DNA from: Piliocolobus tephrosceles
Taxonomy: Eukaryota; Chordata; Mammalia; Primates; Cercopithecidae
Direction of reading: 5' to 3'
NCBI RefSeq assembly: GCF_002776525.5
Contig: NC_045436.1
Location: 99,340,955-99,404,954, forward strand
Length of the DNA stretch: 64,000 bases
Below the pieces are notes generated by a model. That model had not been told where the DNA came from. It saw nothing but the letters and a program-made list of their open reading frames with translations, and searched no databases. The translations under genes and the position numbers were made by a program. Positions 25,854 through 38,266 of this stretch are shown here, one piece after another. The stretch's first letter is position 1, and the number at the start of each line of letters is the position of its first letter.

Positions 25854-26289
25854 ATTTTTATATTTTAAAAAATTATTATTACTTATAAACTACTTACAGT
25901 AAATACAATTTTATTTAAACATATTTTGCATATTGAAGCATGATTTTTTTCACTCAATAATTATCATAAGTATATTATTTTCTAATTTTAATCTGATAGA
26001 ATAGTCTATGAAATAATTAGAATAATAGACTCTGAACACTGAAAGTACTCATTCTTTATGCTGGGATTAATATCTGGAACCAACATCTAAGATCCAGATT
26101 CTTTTTGGTGAGCATTACAAATAAACATACTCTGACAAATATGTACTTCCCTTTCATATTTTCAAAACAGTCTTGGTACTGGGCAGTAGGAATGAAATCA
26201 CATATCATCTGTGGAAAGCTTGTCTTCACCTGAGAATGAGAAGGGCTCACCTCTAAAAGTTTCATAGGAACACACTGGTTTAGAATGTG
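25854..26289. other. Unclassified AT-rich sequence
   Basis: No gene or repeat family recognised. Confidence 0.4.
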
Positions 26290-26490
26290 CTGGAAGAAAC
26301 TATCCTTTATTAAGCATCTATTGTATACCAGAGTCTATATTAGGTACTTTCTTTGCAACAACACTGTGAATTCGGTTTTACTAATCTCCATTTTACAAAA
26401 AACTGAGAATCAGAAATATTAATGTCACTTAACTAGTAAGGGAAGAAGCCAGACTTTGAACTCAGATTCTTCTGACATCCAAGTTATACT
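26290..26490 (+). repeat. MIR
   Basis: Sense MIR order: TTATTAAGCATCTATTGTAT, the ACAACACTGTGA block, CTCCATTTTACAAAAAACTGAG, ACTTAACTAGTAAGG and a C-terminal-like GAACTCAGATTCTTCTGAC. Confidence 0.75.
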
Positions 26491-26499
26491 TTTCAAAAA

Positions 26500-27310
26500 T
26501 ATTACCATTCTTTTCCTTTAGTCACAAAAGGGCCAAATTGTTCTACTCAAAATTCTGCAATAAGACTAAGAAAATGAATTCACATTAAGTATGAAAAACC
26601 TTGATATACAATAGTCTTTCAATAAGTAGGAGGGATATTATTAACAATAGTAAATATACTTTTAAACACATTATATTTATCATTGGTAACAAAAAAATGG
26701 AATGATTGATGGTGGTAACAAGCCCAATAAAACATTACATTTATACATTCAGTACTCATTGCTACCTTTTATTGTATGATATCATTTTATTTCTGTTATA
26801 ACATTCAGCTCAAAATATCCATTTTGAACTCAACATATCATTGACATTTTTCATATCATTGGCATTTTTTATTTTAGGTAGTAATAAAGAAACTATATTA
26901 TGGTTATTAACTGTACACCAGAATGCATGGTAATGGGCAATAGTAAATCATAAAATACATTTTCTGACACCAAAATATTTGCAATCTAATTATTTAGGGA
27001 GAAGAGAGTAGTCCTAATGAAAAACAATGACTGATAAAAGACAGAATATATTTTAGTATCAGATTATATGATATCACCTTTAAGTTTTGTAGGTCAGAGA
27101 CCATAAAGGTTTGAATTGAAGTAGAAGCTGGGGATTTAAATAACATAAATAATGGTGAGTCCTTCAGGCACAAAGCACAGTATGTGTAAAGTTCACATGG
27201 TGAGAGGGAAGCAGGCATGTTTTCAACAGGAAGATACTGATCTTAAAGAATAAAGCCATCTGTTGAAAAATAATGGGAAATGAGATGTGTTGGTAGAATA
27301 AAAGCAGAGG
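26500..27310. other. Unclassified AT-rich sequence
   Basis: No gene or repeat family recognised over about 800 bp. Confidence 0.4.
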
Positions 27311-27317
27311 ATGAACT

Positions 27318-27855
27318 AATTCCATTACTGGGTGTATACTCAAAGGAAAGTAAATCATTCTACCAAAAAGACACATGCACACATATGCACATGACAGCAC
27401 TATTCACAACAGCAGAAACATGGAATCAACCTAGGTGCCTATCAATGGTGGGTTGGATAAAGAAAATGTGGTACATATATACCATGGAGTACTACACAAA
27501 CATAAAAGAAGAATGAAATCATGTAGTTTGCAGCAACATGGACTCAGCTAGAGACTGTTACCCTAAGAAAGCTAACTCAGAAACAAAACAAATGGCACAT
27601 GTTCTAACTTATAAGTGGGGGGTAAACTTTGGGTTCAAACAGACATAAGGAGGGGAATGTAGTCATTGGGGACTCCAAAAGAGTGGTTGGAGGGAGTAGG
27701 GCAAGGACTGCAAAACTCCCTGTTAGGTACCATGTTCAGTCCCTGGGTGACAGAATCAATAGAAGCTCAAACTTCAAACTCATGCAATATAACCATGGAT
27801 AAAACCTGCACATGTACCCCCTGAATCCAAAATAAAAATGAAAATTAAAAAAAGA
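27318..27855 (+). mobile_element. L1 3' end (primate L1P-like), 5'-truncated
   Basis: Sense L1 from the end of ORF2 (CACTATTCACAACAGCAGAA; ATGTGGTACATATATACCAT) through the 3' UTR to the ACCTGCACATGTACCCCCTG block and an A-rich tail. It is a typical 5'-truncated retrotransposition product. Confidence 0.88.
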
Positions 27856-28409
27856 ATAAAATTAAAATGAACACAGAAAAAGTTTTTAGAAAAGTCATAC
27901 CAAATAATTTTTTTCCATATTGCAAAAAGGTGACTTTTCCTTTACTTTTACTTAGAATTATCATTGTTTTTATATTATGTCTTCACAATCTCTATCATTC
28001 CATAAATTTTCTTAAGCCTGAAGTTTATAAAATACACTGTAAAGATGTATAAAAGGTTATTTCTAGGCAGTATTCCTCCCATTGATGCTAAAATGAGAGA
28101 TTAGATTTTGAATTGATTTCCAAAATAAAATAATGTTAATTTCCATATAGAAAGCCTATGATTAAATATGGAATAATTCCATATGGGCCATGAACACTGC
28201 TGAGAGAATATGTTATAGTTCTGAATAGTTCTTGTATAGATCACTGATAAATGATAGATGAGTTTCTAACTTAGTTACCAAAATGAATTAAAGCCACTTG
28301 AAATAAAGTATTCCATAGTTTCTTATTTAAAAACTATTCTGAATCTGGAGTTGTTAAATAAGGTAACCCCATATTTCAACTTTGTACAATATTAGTAAAT
28401 TCTTTGCTA
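27856..28409. other. Unclassified AT-rich sequence
   Basis: No gene or repeat family recognised. Confidence 0.4.
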
Positions 28410-28727
28410 TGTGAATCAGTCCATTTTCACGCTGCTGATAAAGATATACCCAAAACTGTGCAGTTTATAAGAAAAAGAGGTTTAATGGACTTAGAGTTCC
28501 ACATAGCTGGAGAGGACTTACAATCATGGTGGAAGGTGAAAGGCAGGTCTCACATGGCAGCAGACAAGAGAGAGCCAGGTGAAAGGGGTTTCCCCTTATA
28601 AAACCATCAGATCTCATGAGACTTATTCACTACCATGAGAACGGTATGGGGGAAACCATCTCCATGATTCACTTATCTCCCACCAGTTCCCTTCCATGAG
28701 GGAATTATGGGAGCTGCAATTCACGAT
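28410..28727 (-). repeat. 3' LTR of the first THE1-type element (shortened)
   Basis: Starts TGTGAATCAGTCCATTTTCA and ends at GCAATTCACGATT, about 35 bp short of a full LTR compared with its partner, which runs to ACCATATCA. Confidence 0.85.
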
Positions 28728-29522
28728 TCTCCCCTGGCCCCTCCCAAATCTCATGTCCTCACATTTCAAAACCAATCATGCCTTCCCAACAATGCCTGGA
28801 AGTCTTAACTCATTTTAGCATTAACTCAAAAGTCCACAGTCCAAAGTCTCATCTGAAACAAGGCAAGTCCCTTACACCTATGAGCCTGCAAAATCAAAAG
28901 TAAGTTAGTTACTTCCTAGATACAATGGGGGTATAGACATTGGGTAAATACAGGAGTTCCAAATGGGATAAAGTGGCCAAAACCAAGGGGCTACAAGCTC
29001 CATGCAACTCTGAAATCCAGTAGGGCAGTCAAATTTTAAAGCTCCAAAATGATCTCCTTTGACTCCATGTCTTGTAGCCAGGTCATGCTGATGCAAGAGG
29101 TGGGTTCCTATGGTCATGGGCAGCTCCACTCTGCTGCTTGCATGGGCTGGCAATGAGTGTCTGGCTTTTCCCAGCTCACAGTGCAAACTCTTGGTGGATT
29201 TACCATTCTGGAGTCTGGTGACAGTAACCCTCTTCTCACAGCTCCACTAGGCAGTACCTAACTGGGATTCTGTGGGGGTTTTGACCCCACATTTCCCTTC
29301 CACACTGCCATAGCAGAGGTTCTCCATCAGTGCCTTGCCCCTGCAGCAAAATTCTGCCTGGACATCCATGTGTTTCCATACATCTTCTGAAATCTAGGTG
29401 GAGGTTCCCAAACTCCAATTCTTGACTTCTGTGGACTCTCAGGCTCAACATTATGTGGAAGCTACCAAGGCTTGGGGCTGGCACCCTTTGAAGCCATGGT
29501 CCAAGCTCTACATTGGCCCCTT

Positions 29523-30158
29523 TCAGCCACAGCTGGAGTGGTTGGGATGCAGGGCACCCTGGGCCTGGCCCACGAAATCATTTTTTTCTCCTAAGCCTCC
29601 AGGCCTGTGATGGGAGGGGCTGCTGTAGAGGTCTCTGACATGCCCTAGAGACATTTTCCCCTCCTTACTTATGCAAATTTCTGCAGCTGGCTTGACTTTC
29701 TCCTCAGAAAATGGGATTTTCTTTTCTATTGCATTGTTAGGCTGCAAATTTTCCAAACTTTTATGCTCTGTTTCCCTTTTAAAACTGAATGCTTTTAACA
29801 GCATCCAAGTCACTTCTTGAATGCTTTGCTGCTTAGAAATTTCTTCTGCCAGATACCCTAAATCATCTCTCTCAAGTTCAAAGTTCCACAAATCCCTAGG
29901 GCAGGGGCAAAATGCCACCAGTCTTTTTACTAAAACATAACAAGGGTCACCTTTGCTCCAGTTCCCAACAAGTTTCTCATCTCCATCTGAAACCACCTCA
30001 GCCTGGATTTCATTGTTCATATCATTATCAGTATTTTGGTCAAAGCCATTCAACAAGTCCCTAGGAAGTTCCAAATTTCCCACGTTTTCCTGTCTTCTTC
30101 TGAGCTCCCTAAACTGTTCTAACCTTTGCCTGTTACCCAGTTCCAAAGTCGTTTTCAA
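29523..30158 (-). pseudogene. MaLR gag-like ORF, 211 codons open
   Basis: Minus-strand open frame starting with ATG at 30158, just inside the 5' LTR, where MaLR elements carry their ORF1. That ORF is thought to derive from a retroviral gag gene and has no proven function in primates. The product is charged and hydrophilic, with Arg/Glu-rich segments near residues 10-30, a Cys-Pro-Cys-Pro motif near residue 85 and an acidic middle. The frame has stayed open for 211 codons and then runs into internal stops; the full family ORF is probably longer. Its sister copy at 50508-51154 is broken. Openness alone does not show it is expressed. Confidence 0.55.
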
Positions 30159-30208
30159 ATTTTGGGGTGTCTTTTCAGCAGTGTCCCACTCTACTTATAC
30201 CAATGTAC

Positions 30209-30569
30209 TGTATAAGTCTGCTTTCAGGCTGCTGATAAATATATACTTGAAACTGGGCAATTTATAAGAAAAAGAGATTTAATGGACTCACAGTTCCACG
30301 TGACTGGGGAGGTCTCACAATCATCATGGAAGGTGAAAGGCATCTCTTACATAGCAGCAGAGAAGACAGAATGAGAGAGCCAGGCAAAAAGGGTTTCCCC
30401 TTATAAAGCCATCAAATCATGAAACTTATTCACTACCATAAGAACAGTATGGGGAAAACCACCATCATGATTGAATTATCTCCTACTGGGTCCCTCCCAC
30501 AACATTTGGGAATTATGGGAGCTACAATTCAAGATGAGATTTTGGTGGAGATACAACAAAACCATATCA
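30209..30569 (-). repeat. 5' LTR of the first THE1-type element
   Basis: 361 bp, inverted, TGTATAAGTCTG...ACCATATCA. It holds the element's promoter in family members. It is the complete partner of the shortened LTR at 28410-28727. Confidence 0.88.
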
Positions 30570-30574
30570 CTAGG

Positions 30575-31317
30575 AAAGACAAGAAAATGAACACACAGTG
30601 TAGACAGCTGCCAGGATGGCCTCCAGTGAGTCTCACTTTGCATTCTTATATTTCTTCTCTTACTGAATAGGGCTGGCTTATGTGAGATAAAAACTGTTTG
30701 TTGCTTATGCCACTAAGTTTTGCAATTTTTTTTACACAGCATTAGATAATCGACGCACACACTTACACTAACCCTCATCTTCTCTCTCATCTGCTCCTAA
30801 TTATTTATTACTGATTTTGATATCAATATTTCAACATCACTGGGACTTATAAGCTTATATTTCATTTTGTGGCCATAATATTCAATTTTCAGCCTTAGCT
30901 CTATATTTCCAGAGAAATATGAAAATTTCGGAGATCAGGAAGTCTTGTTTACTAAGAACTTTTTCCTTCTGAGTACTTAAGTTTTTAATTTTATTTAGCT
31001 GGCTGGATTTTATCAAGTAGTTTAAAAAAAAATAGGTTCATACATATTCTATTCCCAGCTATACCACAGCTTGAGACCAGTGTAATATTTTCTAACTGCT
31101 TATGACTTGCATTTTTTAGTTTGAGTGTCCATAATTTTTTATGCATGAAATTTAGTAACTTCCCAAGACATAGATCAGTTGGTAAATATTCATCAAATTT
31201 TTCTTGAACAAGGCATCTCCATATTTGTCTCTATATGATTAAATATTTTTCTGTTTCATAATTTCAGTTTCTTTTTCAAGAGTTCACAATACCAGTTAAG
31301 CATATGTGCAAGACTAG
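30575..31317. other. Unclassified AT-rich sequence
   Basis: No gene or repeat family recognised over about 740 bp. Confidence 0.4.
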
Positions 31318-31530
31318 GTTAAAACATGGCTTCTGGAGTCAAACTGCTGGGTTCAAATTATAGATTGACTATTGATTATCTTGTACAAGTATATAACCAT
31401 TTGTGTGTGTATGTCTGTTTGTGTGTGTGTATCAGTTTTCTATCTAAACATGAAGATTACCTACCTTTTGAAGGTTTTGTAAATATTAAGTAATTAATTC
31501 ATGTTAGGCATTTATAAGGAAGGTAAGTGC
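31318..31530 (-). repeat. MIR, antisense
   Basis: Inverted MIR order: GGCTTCTGGAGTCAAACTGC, TGGGTTCAAATTATAG, then CAGTTTTCTATCTAAACATG and TTTGTAAATATTAAGTAA. It includes a GTGTGT-rich expansion in the middle. Confidence 0.6.
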
Positions 31531-31539
31531 TGGTTCTCT

Positions 31540-33180
31540 TGTGTTTATTTTGTTTGATGTTCATTTAGCACCTTGTATCTGTAAATTTCTTTTGTTTCAT
31601 CAAATTTGGGACATTTTTAGCCGCTATTTATAAAAATATTTTTTGTTTCATTCTCTACTTTCCTTTTGAGATTCATATATGTTCTAATTATATATCTGTT
31701 ATACCATTTGATATTTAACTGGTCCTGAGTCTCTGTTCTATTTTCACCATCTTTTCCCTCTAAAGTATAATGGATAATTATTATTAATTGATACCAAGTT
31801 TACTTATTCTTTCCCGTTATCTCTTTCTTCTGGACTTGCGTCATTTAATCTACCGTCTGAAACTTTTAGTTCCAATATTGTATACTTCAGTTATAAAAAT
31901 GCCATTTTGTTCATTTTACTTTCTGTGTCTGCTAAGATTTTATATCTCTTTACTCATCATGAGCATATTTTGTTTTATTTTATTTAGAATAATTATAGGA
32001 GCTGTTTTAAAAATCATTGCCTGCTAGTTCCAAGATCTCTTTCATCTTGGGATTGATCTTGTTTGATTTTCCTTTTGGTTGAAATGTCTTCCATGTTTTT
32101 ATATGTCAAGAAATTATGAATTATATTCTGAACACTATAACTATTAAGTTGTGGGGATTTTGCTATTTTTCTATAATAATTGTTGTCTCTTTTGTTTTAT
32201 TGGGCTAGTATTTTGACTGGGATTGAAATGTGAAGTCTGTTTCTTGAGTAGAGGCTCTAGCATCAGTTATATTTCTTGATTTTTGCTGATCTGCTTTGAA
32301 TCTATGCCACACATACATTGTCCAGGGGTGTTATGTTCTGAATGTGTCCTCCAAAATTCATGTATCTAAAACTTAATCCCTAGTGCAACAGTGTTGGGGG
32401 ATAGGGCCTAATGGGACCTAATGAAAAATGTTTAGGTCATGAGGGTTCTGCCCTCATGAATGGATTATGTCACTATAAAAAGGGCTTGAGGGGGTAGGCT
32501 TTCTTTTCTGTGCTTCTGGCCATGGAAGAATATGGCATTCCTCCTTTGTGGAGGATGCAGTGCTCATGGTGCCATCTTGGAAGCAGAGAGACCAGAACCT
32601 AAGTTGTCAGGACCTTTATACTGAACTTCCTAGCATCCAGAACTATTAGAAATACATATTTATTCTTTATAAATTATGCAGTCTATGGCAATTTGTTACA
32701 GCAGTACAGAATTGACTAAGATAAGGGGCAAATGGAAGATGTGGGTAGATAGCATTTGGGGATCCTCTCTTCAATGGGCTTATATCTTTCAAATATTTCC
32801 CTCTTTTTACTTTTTACAGTATCCATGTTTTATCTGACTTCAGTTTTCTTGTCCCCTGAGCCAGGAAGACTATGATATTTTCACTGACACCTGCCTTGAG
32901 TGTGACATGCTAACAGCACTAAGCCTCAGGCTAAAAGCCATGAAAACATAAATATTCTTTGCATAACCCTTCTTCTCTCCTCTTTCAAGTATTCACATAG
33001 CACAAGAAGCTGCCTTCTATTCATTCTCTAGCGTCTTCAGGAAATTGCTTTTTGCAGTATGTCTGGTTTTTACAGTTATTTTCCATGAGGAGAGCTGTCT
33101 GATAGGGTATTGCACTGTCAATACAACAATCAGAAACCCCTCCCTTATTTAAAAAAATCTGTTGGGGGATTTTGAGTCAA
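31540..33180 (-). mobile_element. Antisense ancient L1M fragment, split by a MaLR LTR
   Basis: 31540-32328 resembles inverted L1M sequence: TTTCATCAAATTTGGGACAT, TAGCCGCTATTTATAAAAAT, TCATGAGCATATTTTG, ATTATAGGAGCTGTTTTAAA and TGCCTGCTAGTTCCAAGAT. After the LTR, 32729-33180 may be its continuation, less clearly. Many indels. Confidence 0.55.
32329..32723 (+). mobile_element. MaLR solo LTR with perfect 5-bp target duplication
   Basis: Opens TGTTATGTTCTGAATGTGTC and contains CCTCCAAAATTCATGTATC, GGTCATGAGGGTTCTGCC, TATAAAAAGGGCTTGAGG and a polyadenylation-region AATACATATTTATTC. AGGGG flanks it on both sides (32324-32328 and 32724-32728). Confidence 0.85.
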
Positions 33181-33189
33181 GGTAACAAT

Positions 33190-34365
33190 AGGTAGGTGCT
33201 TGCTACGTTCTGAAGTTTGTGTCTCTCAAAATGTATATGTTGAAACCCTAACCTCTAAGATGATGGTATCAGAAGGTAGGGTCCTTTTAGGGGTGATTTA
33301 TTCATATACAGAATTAGTTCCTTTAGAGGGAGATATCACATTACCCAACTTCAAACTGTACTACAAGGTCACAGTTACTAAAAGAGCATGGTGCCAGTAC
33401 AAAAACAGACATATAGACAAATGGAACAGAATAAAGAACCCAGAAATAAAGCCATAAACATACATTTATCTGATCCTTGACAAAGTCAAAAAAATAAGCA
33501 ATAGAGAAAGGACTTTCTATTCAGTAAATGGTGCTGGGAGAATTAGCTATCCATATGCAGAAGAATGAAACTGACTCATATATCACCATATAGAAAAATT
33601 AACTCAACATGGATTAAATACTTAAATGTAAAGACCTAAAACAATGCTAGAAAAAAAATCCTAGAAAAAAACTAAAAAATACTTTCTTGGACATCAGCCT
33701 TGGCAAAGAATTTATAACCACATTGTCAAAAGCAGTTGCAATAAAAACAAAGATTGCTAAGTGGGACCTAATTAAACTAGGTGCTTCCACACAACATGTA
33801 AACAGACAACCTACAGAATAGGGGAAAATACTTTCAAACTATGCACTTGATAAAGGTCTAATATCCAGAATCTATTAGGAAGTTAAAATAATCAACAGGT
33901 GAAAAACAAATAAGCCCATTAAAAAGTGGACAAAAGACATGAACAGATAATTCTCAAAAGAAGACATACAAATGCCACCAAACATATGAAAAAAATGCTT
34001 TACATCACTAATCATCAGAGAGATGGAAATCAAAACCACAATGAGATACTATCTCATGCCAGTCAGAATGTCTGTTATTAAAAAGTCCAAAAATAACATG
34101 TTGACAAGGCTGTAGAGAAAAAGGGAATGCTTAAGCATTCCTTATTATGAAAAATAAAAAGAGCCCGTTTGCTCCTGCCATGTGAATTTGCAGTGAGAAG
34201 ACATTTATCTATGAAGGAAAGAGGCTCACGTCAGACACTGAATCAGCTGGTACCTTGATCTTGGACTTCCCAAGCTCTAGAAGAGTTAAAAATAATCTTC
34301 TTTTGTTTATAAGCTGCCCAGTCTATGGTATTTTGTTATGGTAGCCTAAATGGAATAAGACAGTA
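33190..34365 (+). mobile_element. MLT1-type LTR interrupted by an L1 ORF2 fragment
   Basis: The LTR starts near 33196 (TTGCTACGTTCTGAAGTTTG) and runs to about 33336 (TAGTTCCTTTAG). It resumes at about 34150 (AAAAAGAGCCCGTTTGCTCC) with TTGATCTTGGACTTCCCAAG, and ends at about 34362 (GGTATTTTGTTATGG...AATAAGACAG). The two pieces are consecutive parts of one LTR, so the sequence between them is a later insertion. Confidence 0.8.
33337..34149 (+). mobile_element. Internal L1 ORF2 fragment without 3' UTR or tail
   Basis: Sense L1 ORF2 text from a CACATTACCCAACTTCAAAC block through ATGGTGCCAGTACAAAAACA, GTAAATGGTGCTGGGAGAAT and AAACCACAATGAGATACT, to about 34125. It stops before the usual C-terminal zinc-knuckle region, the 3' UTR and the poly(A). 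A short palindromic AT-rich stretch (ATGCTTAAGCATTCC) and an A-rich piece lie at the right junction. Confidence 0.8.
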
Positions 34366-34599
34366 TTTTTTTTTACTCCACCATATTTAACTAGAAGTTC
34401 TTCCAATTTAATTTATCTTGATAAAGGACAAAAACATATCTACTTTATCTACATTTTCTTGCTCTCCCTTTGTAAATGTCTTTATAGTGAACCCAAGACA
34501 AGGTTGTTTTTGCTAAATCTTTACTTGAAAGCAGAGTCTTTTCACCATCATATGTTACAAGGGCACATCTCCAAGAACCAGTGGGGAGTATATTATTAG

Positions 34600-34790
34600 G
34601 CAGAACTGGACCACTTGTCAACTGGGTGACATTGGGCAAGTTATTTAATTAGGGTGGGTCTCCGTTTGTACAAGAATTTGGGACAATAATATTTACTCCG
34701 AAGAATGGTGTTGAGAATTAAATGAGGTGATGAATGTAAGACTTCCAAAAAAGTGTAGGTAATCAGAAAGTGTTGACTTTTCTTGTTAAA
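34600..34790 (-). repeat. MIR, antisense
   Basis: GGGTGACATTGGGCAAGTTA followed by a TCTCCGTTTGTAC block and GAGAATTAAATGAGGTGATG, the inverted MIR core order. Confidence 0.65.
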
Positions 34791-34869
34791 CTTTTTTCAA
34801 ATTACGCTCATTCCTAAATTCTTTCTGGACACTTTTAATTACTCATAGTCTATTCCTTCTATTTTTGTA

Positions 34870-35070
34870 TAATATATCCCATTTTATTTATAACTTTCTA
34901 TGGTTCTTGTTTTATTACCTGATATTACAGTTATCTGAAATTTTAGTTTATCTTCCTCATTATATTTTAAGCTCCTTGAGGACAGGGACAGATTTCATTT
35001 ATTTGTGTGTGGCTTTAGTGACTTGCATAGACTAGAAATACTCAACAAGTATTTGTGGAATTGACTTAGC
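34870..35070 (+). repeat. L2 3' end
   Basis: TTTAAGCTCCTTGAGGACAG, then GACAGATTTCATTTATTTG, then TACTCAACAAGTATTTGTGG: the 3' end order of L2. Confidence 0.65.
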
Positions 35071-37439
35071 TTTCCTGAATTGCCATTTCATCAACATTAC
35101 AGCATTTCCTCAAGAGCCATTGTAAAACTCAGTATCTGTTTTTAAAATGCATGAAAAATTCTTAGTTACATTGACTTTTCCATTGCTTTGATCTTTCATC
35201 AGTGTTTAAAAATACTTAAAGATTTGACTTGAACCTTTCAAGACTCAAAAGCACACATCAATCAGTTTTATCTTGAATTCATAATGGCAAATGCCTCCAC
35301 ATAAACTTCAAATGTTATAGGTTTGTAATCAAGGACTTGAAACGTCAACAGAGTAGTTTTTTTCTTTAATCATATATTTTAAATAATTGAGAAGATGGTA
35401 CACAGTAAATTCATGATTTTTCTTTTTTCACTTTGCAGATACACTTCATTTTATTCATCTAAGGAATGTTGTCTCTCCCCCTGCGTACTCTTCAGCATGT
35501 CTGTCCAGCACAAAATATGCCTCATCCTCAGATAATAGGAGTAGAAAAATAATTTCAGCAATGCCAAAATGAATATTTACCTTAGAAATCTGAATCTTGA
35601 GTTGGTACATTGGAGGAAAAAAGCAGTTAAAACGAAGTAACTTACAGCAATGTGACTCAGATAGAGAGACCATGAGCACTTTCTACTAAGGCCCTTTCTA
35701 TTTTTTTCTTGAAGCTTGAATAGTAAACTCTACCTTTGATGCAGTTAGATACTTAGGATCCTCCCAAGTAACGTTTTTTGAGACCTACGGTAATACGAAT
35801 TCATTTATTTTGCTTTCAACCAAAAGCAATGTGGAACCTTTTAAAAAATTGCCTTAAATATTGTGCTCTTTATACACAATGACATTATAATTGGAATTTT
35901 TCTTGGTTCTGGTACTTGAATAAGAGTCGTTTTTCTTTTCCTCTGTTCTATTCTTTTGCTTCTGCTAGTGATCATAAGCCAGTTGCTCAAAGACCGGTGT
36001 GGAAAGGGCTTAAGAAGGAAGAGGACCAGAGGGAAATTACCATCTGGAGACAAGATGACACTGGGAACTTAGAGGTAAAAGTTCAGGTACAGTATGAGGA
36101 AGCAGAACACTGGTTGTAGGTTGTGTATCAATGGCTTTCTATGAGTAAATGACCTGAAAATGTATATGACTAAGCACCATAATATGGATTTCTGAAAGCT
36201 GAATGCCTTAAAGAAAAATCTGCTTATTTCTAAGAAAACCAACAAGTGGTTTCTTTCAGTAAGTTATTAAATTTCTTTAAGGCATGAATGATCTATTATG
36301 TAAGGAAAGTGTTTCAATACAGGTATTCTGTCCTTAAGTTTGGACATTCCTGGAAACCAAACAGCCTATAATGCAAAGCTCTGCTGTGTGCAGATCTGTC
36401 CTTCTTTCACTAGTCTCTTCTATATTTATAATGTCTCTAGTCATAGTTTATGTGAATAATAAAGGCTGTGGAGTCCCCTGGAATTCTTATTTAATATGCT
36501 GCCATTTCCTTAATTATTAAAAGCTTTTACCCCTTCATAAGAGATGCTTAGTTGCTAGAGCCTCTCCATACACTAATTCCCAGAAGATGCTTAAGAAATG
36601 AGTCCCAGGAAGGTGTCCATTGCAGGAATTCTGGATAGGACTGTGAGCTTATGGACAGACGTCGATGCAAACTGACTTGAGATAGCGCAACCCTTAAGTT
36701 CCCTTTAGAAAATATTGGTAGCTGCAAAAAGTTTTTGGGGAGATGCAGTTTATATATTTCTCCACAACATTATTACTAGTTTATAATAAATGTAAATCTC
36801 AAACCAAATTATTAAACAAACACAGTTTACCAAATGTGAACAAAACTGTATGCACAATATCTTCTGAAAATTTGGTAACATTTCTAGTCTCAGTCTTTTC
36901 AAGTGCCCTGAAGACCACCTTGCTTAAAAGGTTTACTTGAAACAATTGTAACAATAATCTGGAGGCAAGATTTGGCTAATATTGGATCTGGCATCAGGAA
37001 AACAGAATTCTCCACTGCATCGTCTGGACCCCAGTGCAAGTAAGATCTAATTCTCAAGCTTTGTGTCCAAAGATCCTTTCATGCAAGGGTGGGAGGTATC
37101 TCTAAACCTTTAGACAACATTCATATCTTGAATACCACTACTGTCACCAAAAAGGACCTATTTCTAATATTCATTATGCTTTCATACAAGCATGATTTTC
37201 ACAAATGAAGCCCCATTTCCTATGTGCATTATCTTAATTGGCAAAAATCTAGCACTGACAAGAAAAAAAGACAGCTGAAGTCCTTGCAGGACATTTCTCT
37301 GAAGTGTGGGCTTTCTGATGTCTACTAGGTGATCATCCCTGGAAAGTGAATTATCAATTAAGGGTATAACTTAAACTAAATAACACATACATAATATCAC
37401 ACATCAATGTTGATGTACTTTAAAGTAAATGTAAGGTAT

Positions 37440-37910
37440 GCAAGTCACTATTCACAATAGCAGACACATGGAATAAACTCAGGTGTCCATCAACAGTGAC
37501 TTGCATAAGGAAAATATGCTACATATGCACCACGGAATACTACACAGCTATAAAAAGAATGAAGTCATGTTTTTTGCAGCAACATGAATGCAGCTGGAGG
37601 AAATTATCCTAAGTGAACTAACATAAAAACAGACAAACAAATACATGTTCTCACTTATACGGGAGCTAAGCATTGGGTACATGTGGACACAAAGATGGGA
37701 ACAAGACACTGGACAGTACTAGAGGAGTGAGTAAGGGGAGGAATTAAAAAAAATACTTGTTGGATATTATACTTACTAACTTGGTGACAGATTCATTCAT
37801 ACTCCAAATCCGAGCATCAAGCAATATACCTTTGTTAAATATCTGTACATGTACCCGCAATTCTAAAATAAAAGTTAAAAAATAATAAAAATTTTTAAAA
37901 ATTAAAATGT
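37440..37910 (+). mobile_element. L1 3' end (primate L1P-like), 5'-truncated
   Basis: CACTATTCACAATAGCAGAC, then GAATACTACACAGCTATAAA, then GTTCTCACTTATACGGGAGC, through the 3' UTR to TCTGTACATGTACCCGCAAT and an A-rich tail. Confidence 0.88.
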
Positions 37911-37971
37911 GCATTTGTTATTCTGAAATTTTCAGTGATTATAAATGTTTATGGTTTAAAAAGTTCAGGCT

Positions 37972-38266
37972 CAGTCCAGGTGTGGTGGCTCATACCTGTA
38001 ATCCCAGCACTTTGGAAGGCCGAGGCAGGCCAATTACTTTAGCTCAGGAGTTCCAGACCAGCCTTGGCAACATGGCAAAACGTTTCTACAAAACATACAA
38101 AAAATTTGCAGGATGCGGTGGTGTGTGCCTATAGTCCCAGTTACTTGGGGTGCTGAGGTGGGAAGATTGCTTGAGCCCAGGAGTCTGAGGTTGCAGTGAG
38201 CCGAGATTGCACTACTCCACTCCAGCGTGGATGACAAAGTGAGACCCTGTCTAAAAAAAAAAAAAA
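37972..38266 (+). repeat. AluJ, sense
   Basis: GTCCAGGTGTGGTGGCTCAT through both monomers to TGAGACCCTGTCTAAAAA. Several J-type positions and overall high divergence. Confidence 0.9.

Larger units (their letters stand above)
28410..30569 (-). mobile_element. Complete THE1-type MaLR element (LTR-internal-LTR)
   Basis: Two LTRs in the same (minus) orientation flank about 1.48 kb of THE1-type internal sequence. The 5' LTR is 30209-30569 and the 3' LTR is 28410-28727. The internal region is recognised by the inverted CCTCCCAAATCTCATGTCC start and the CCCACTCTACTTATACCAAT end beside the 5' LTR. The left LTR is about 35 bp short where it meets the internal region: the usual inverted CCAAACCATATCA end is absent. 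I found no convincing 5-bp target duplication. MaLRs carry no pol or env and depended on other elements to move. Confidence 0.88.
34366..37430. other. Unclassified sequence with MIR and L2 fragments
   Basis: An inverted MIR piece is visible at 34600-34790 (GACATTGGGCAAGTTATTTA ... ATTAAATGAGGTGATGAATG). An L2 3' end in sense orientation lies at 34870-35070 (TTTAAGCTCCTTGAGGACAG ... CTCAACAAGTATTTG). The remaining roughly 2.6 kb shows no recognised gene or repeat. Confidence 0.5.
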
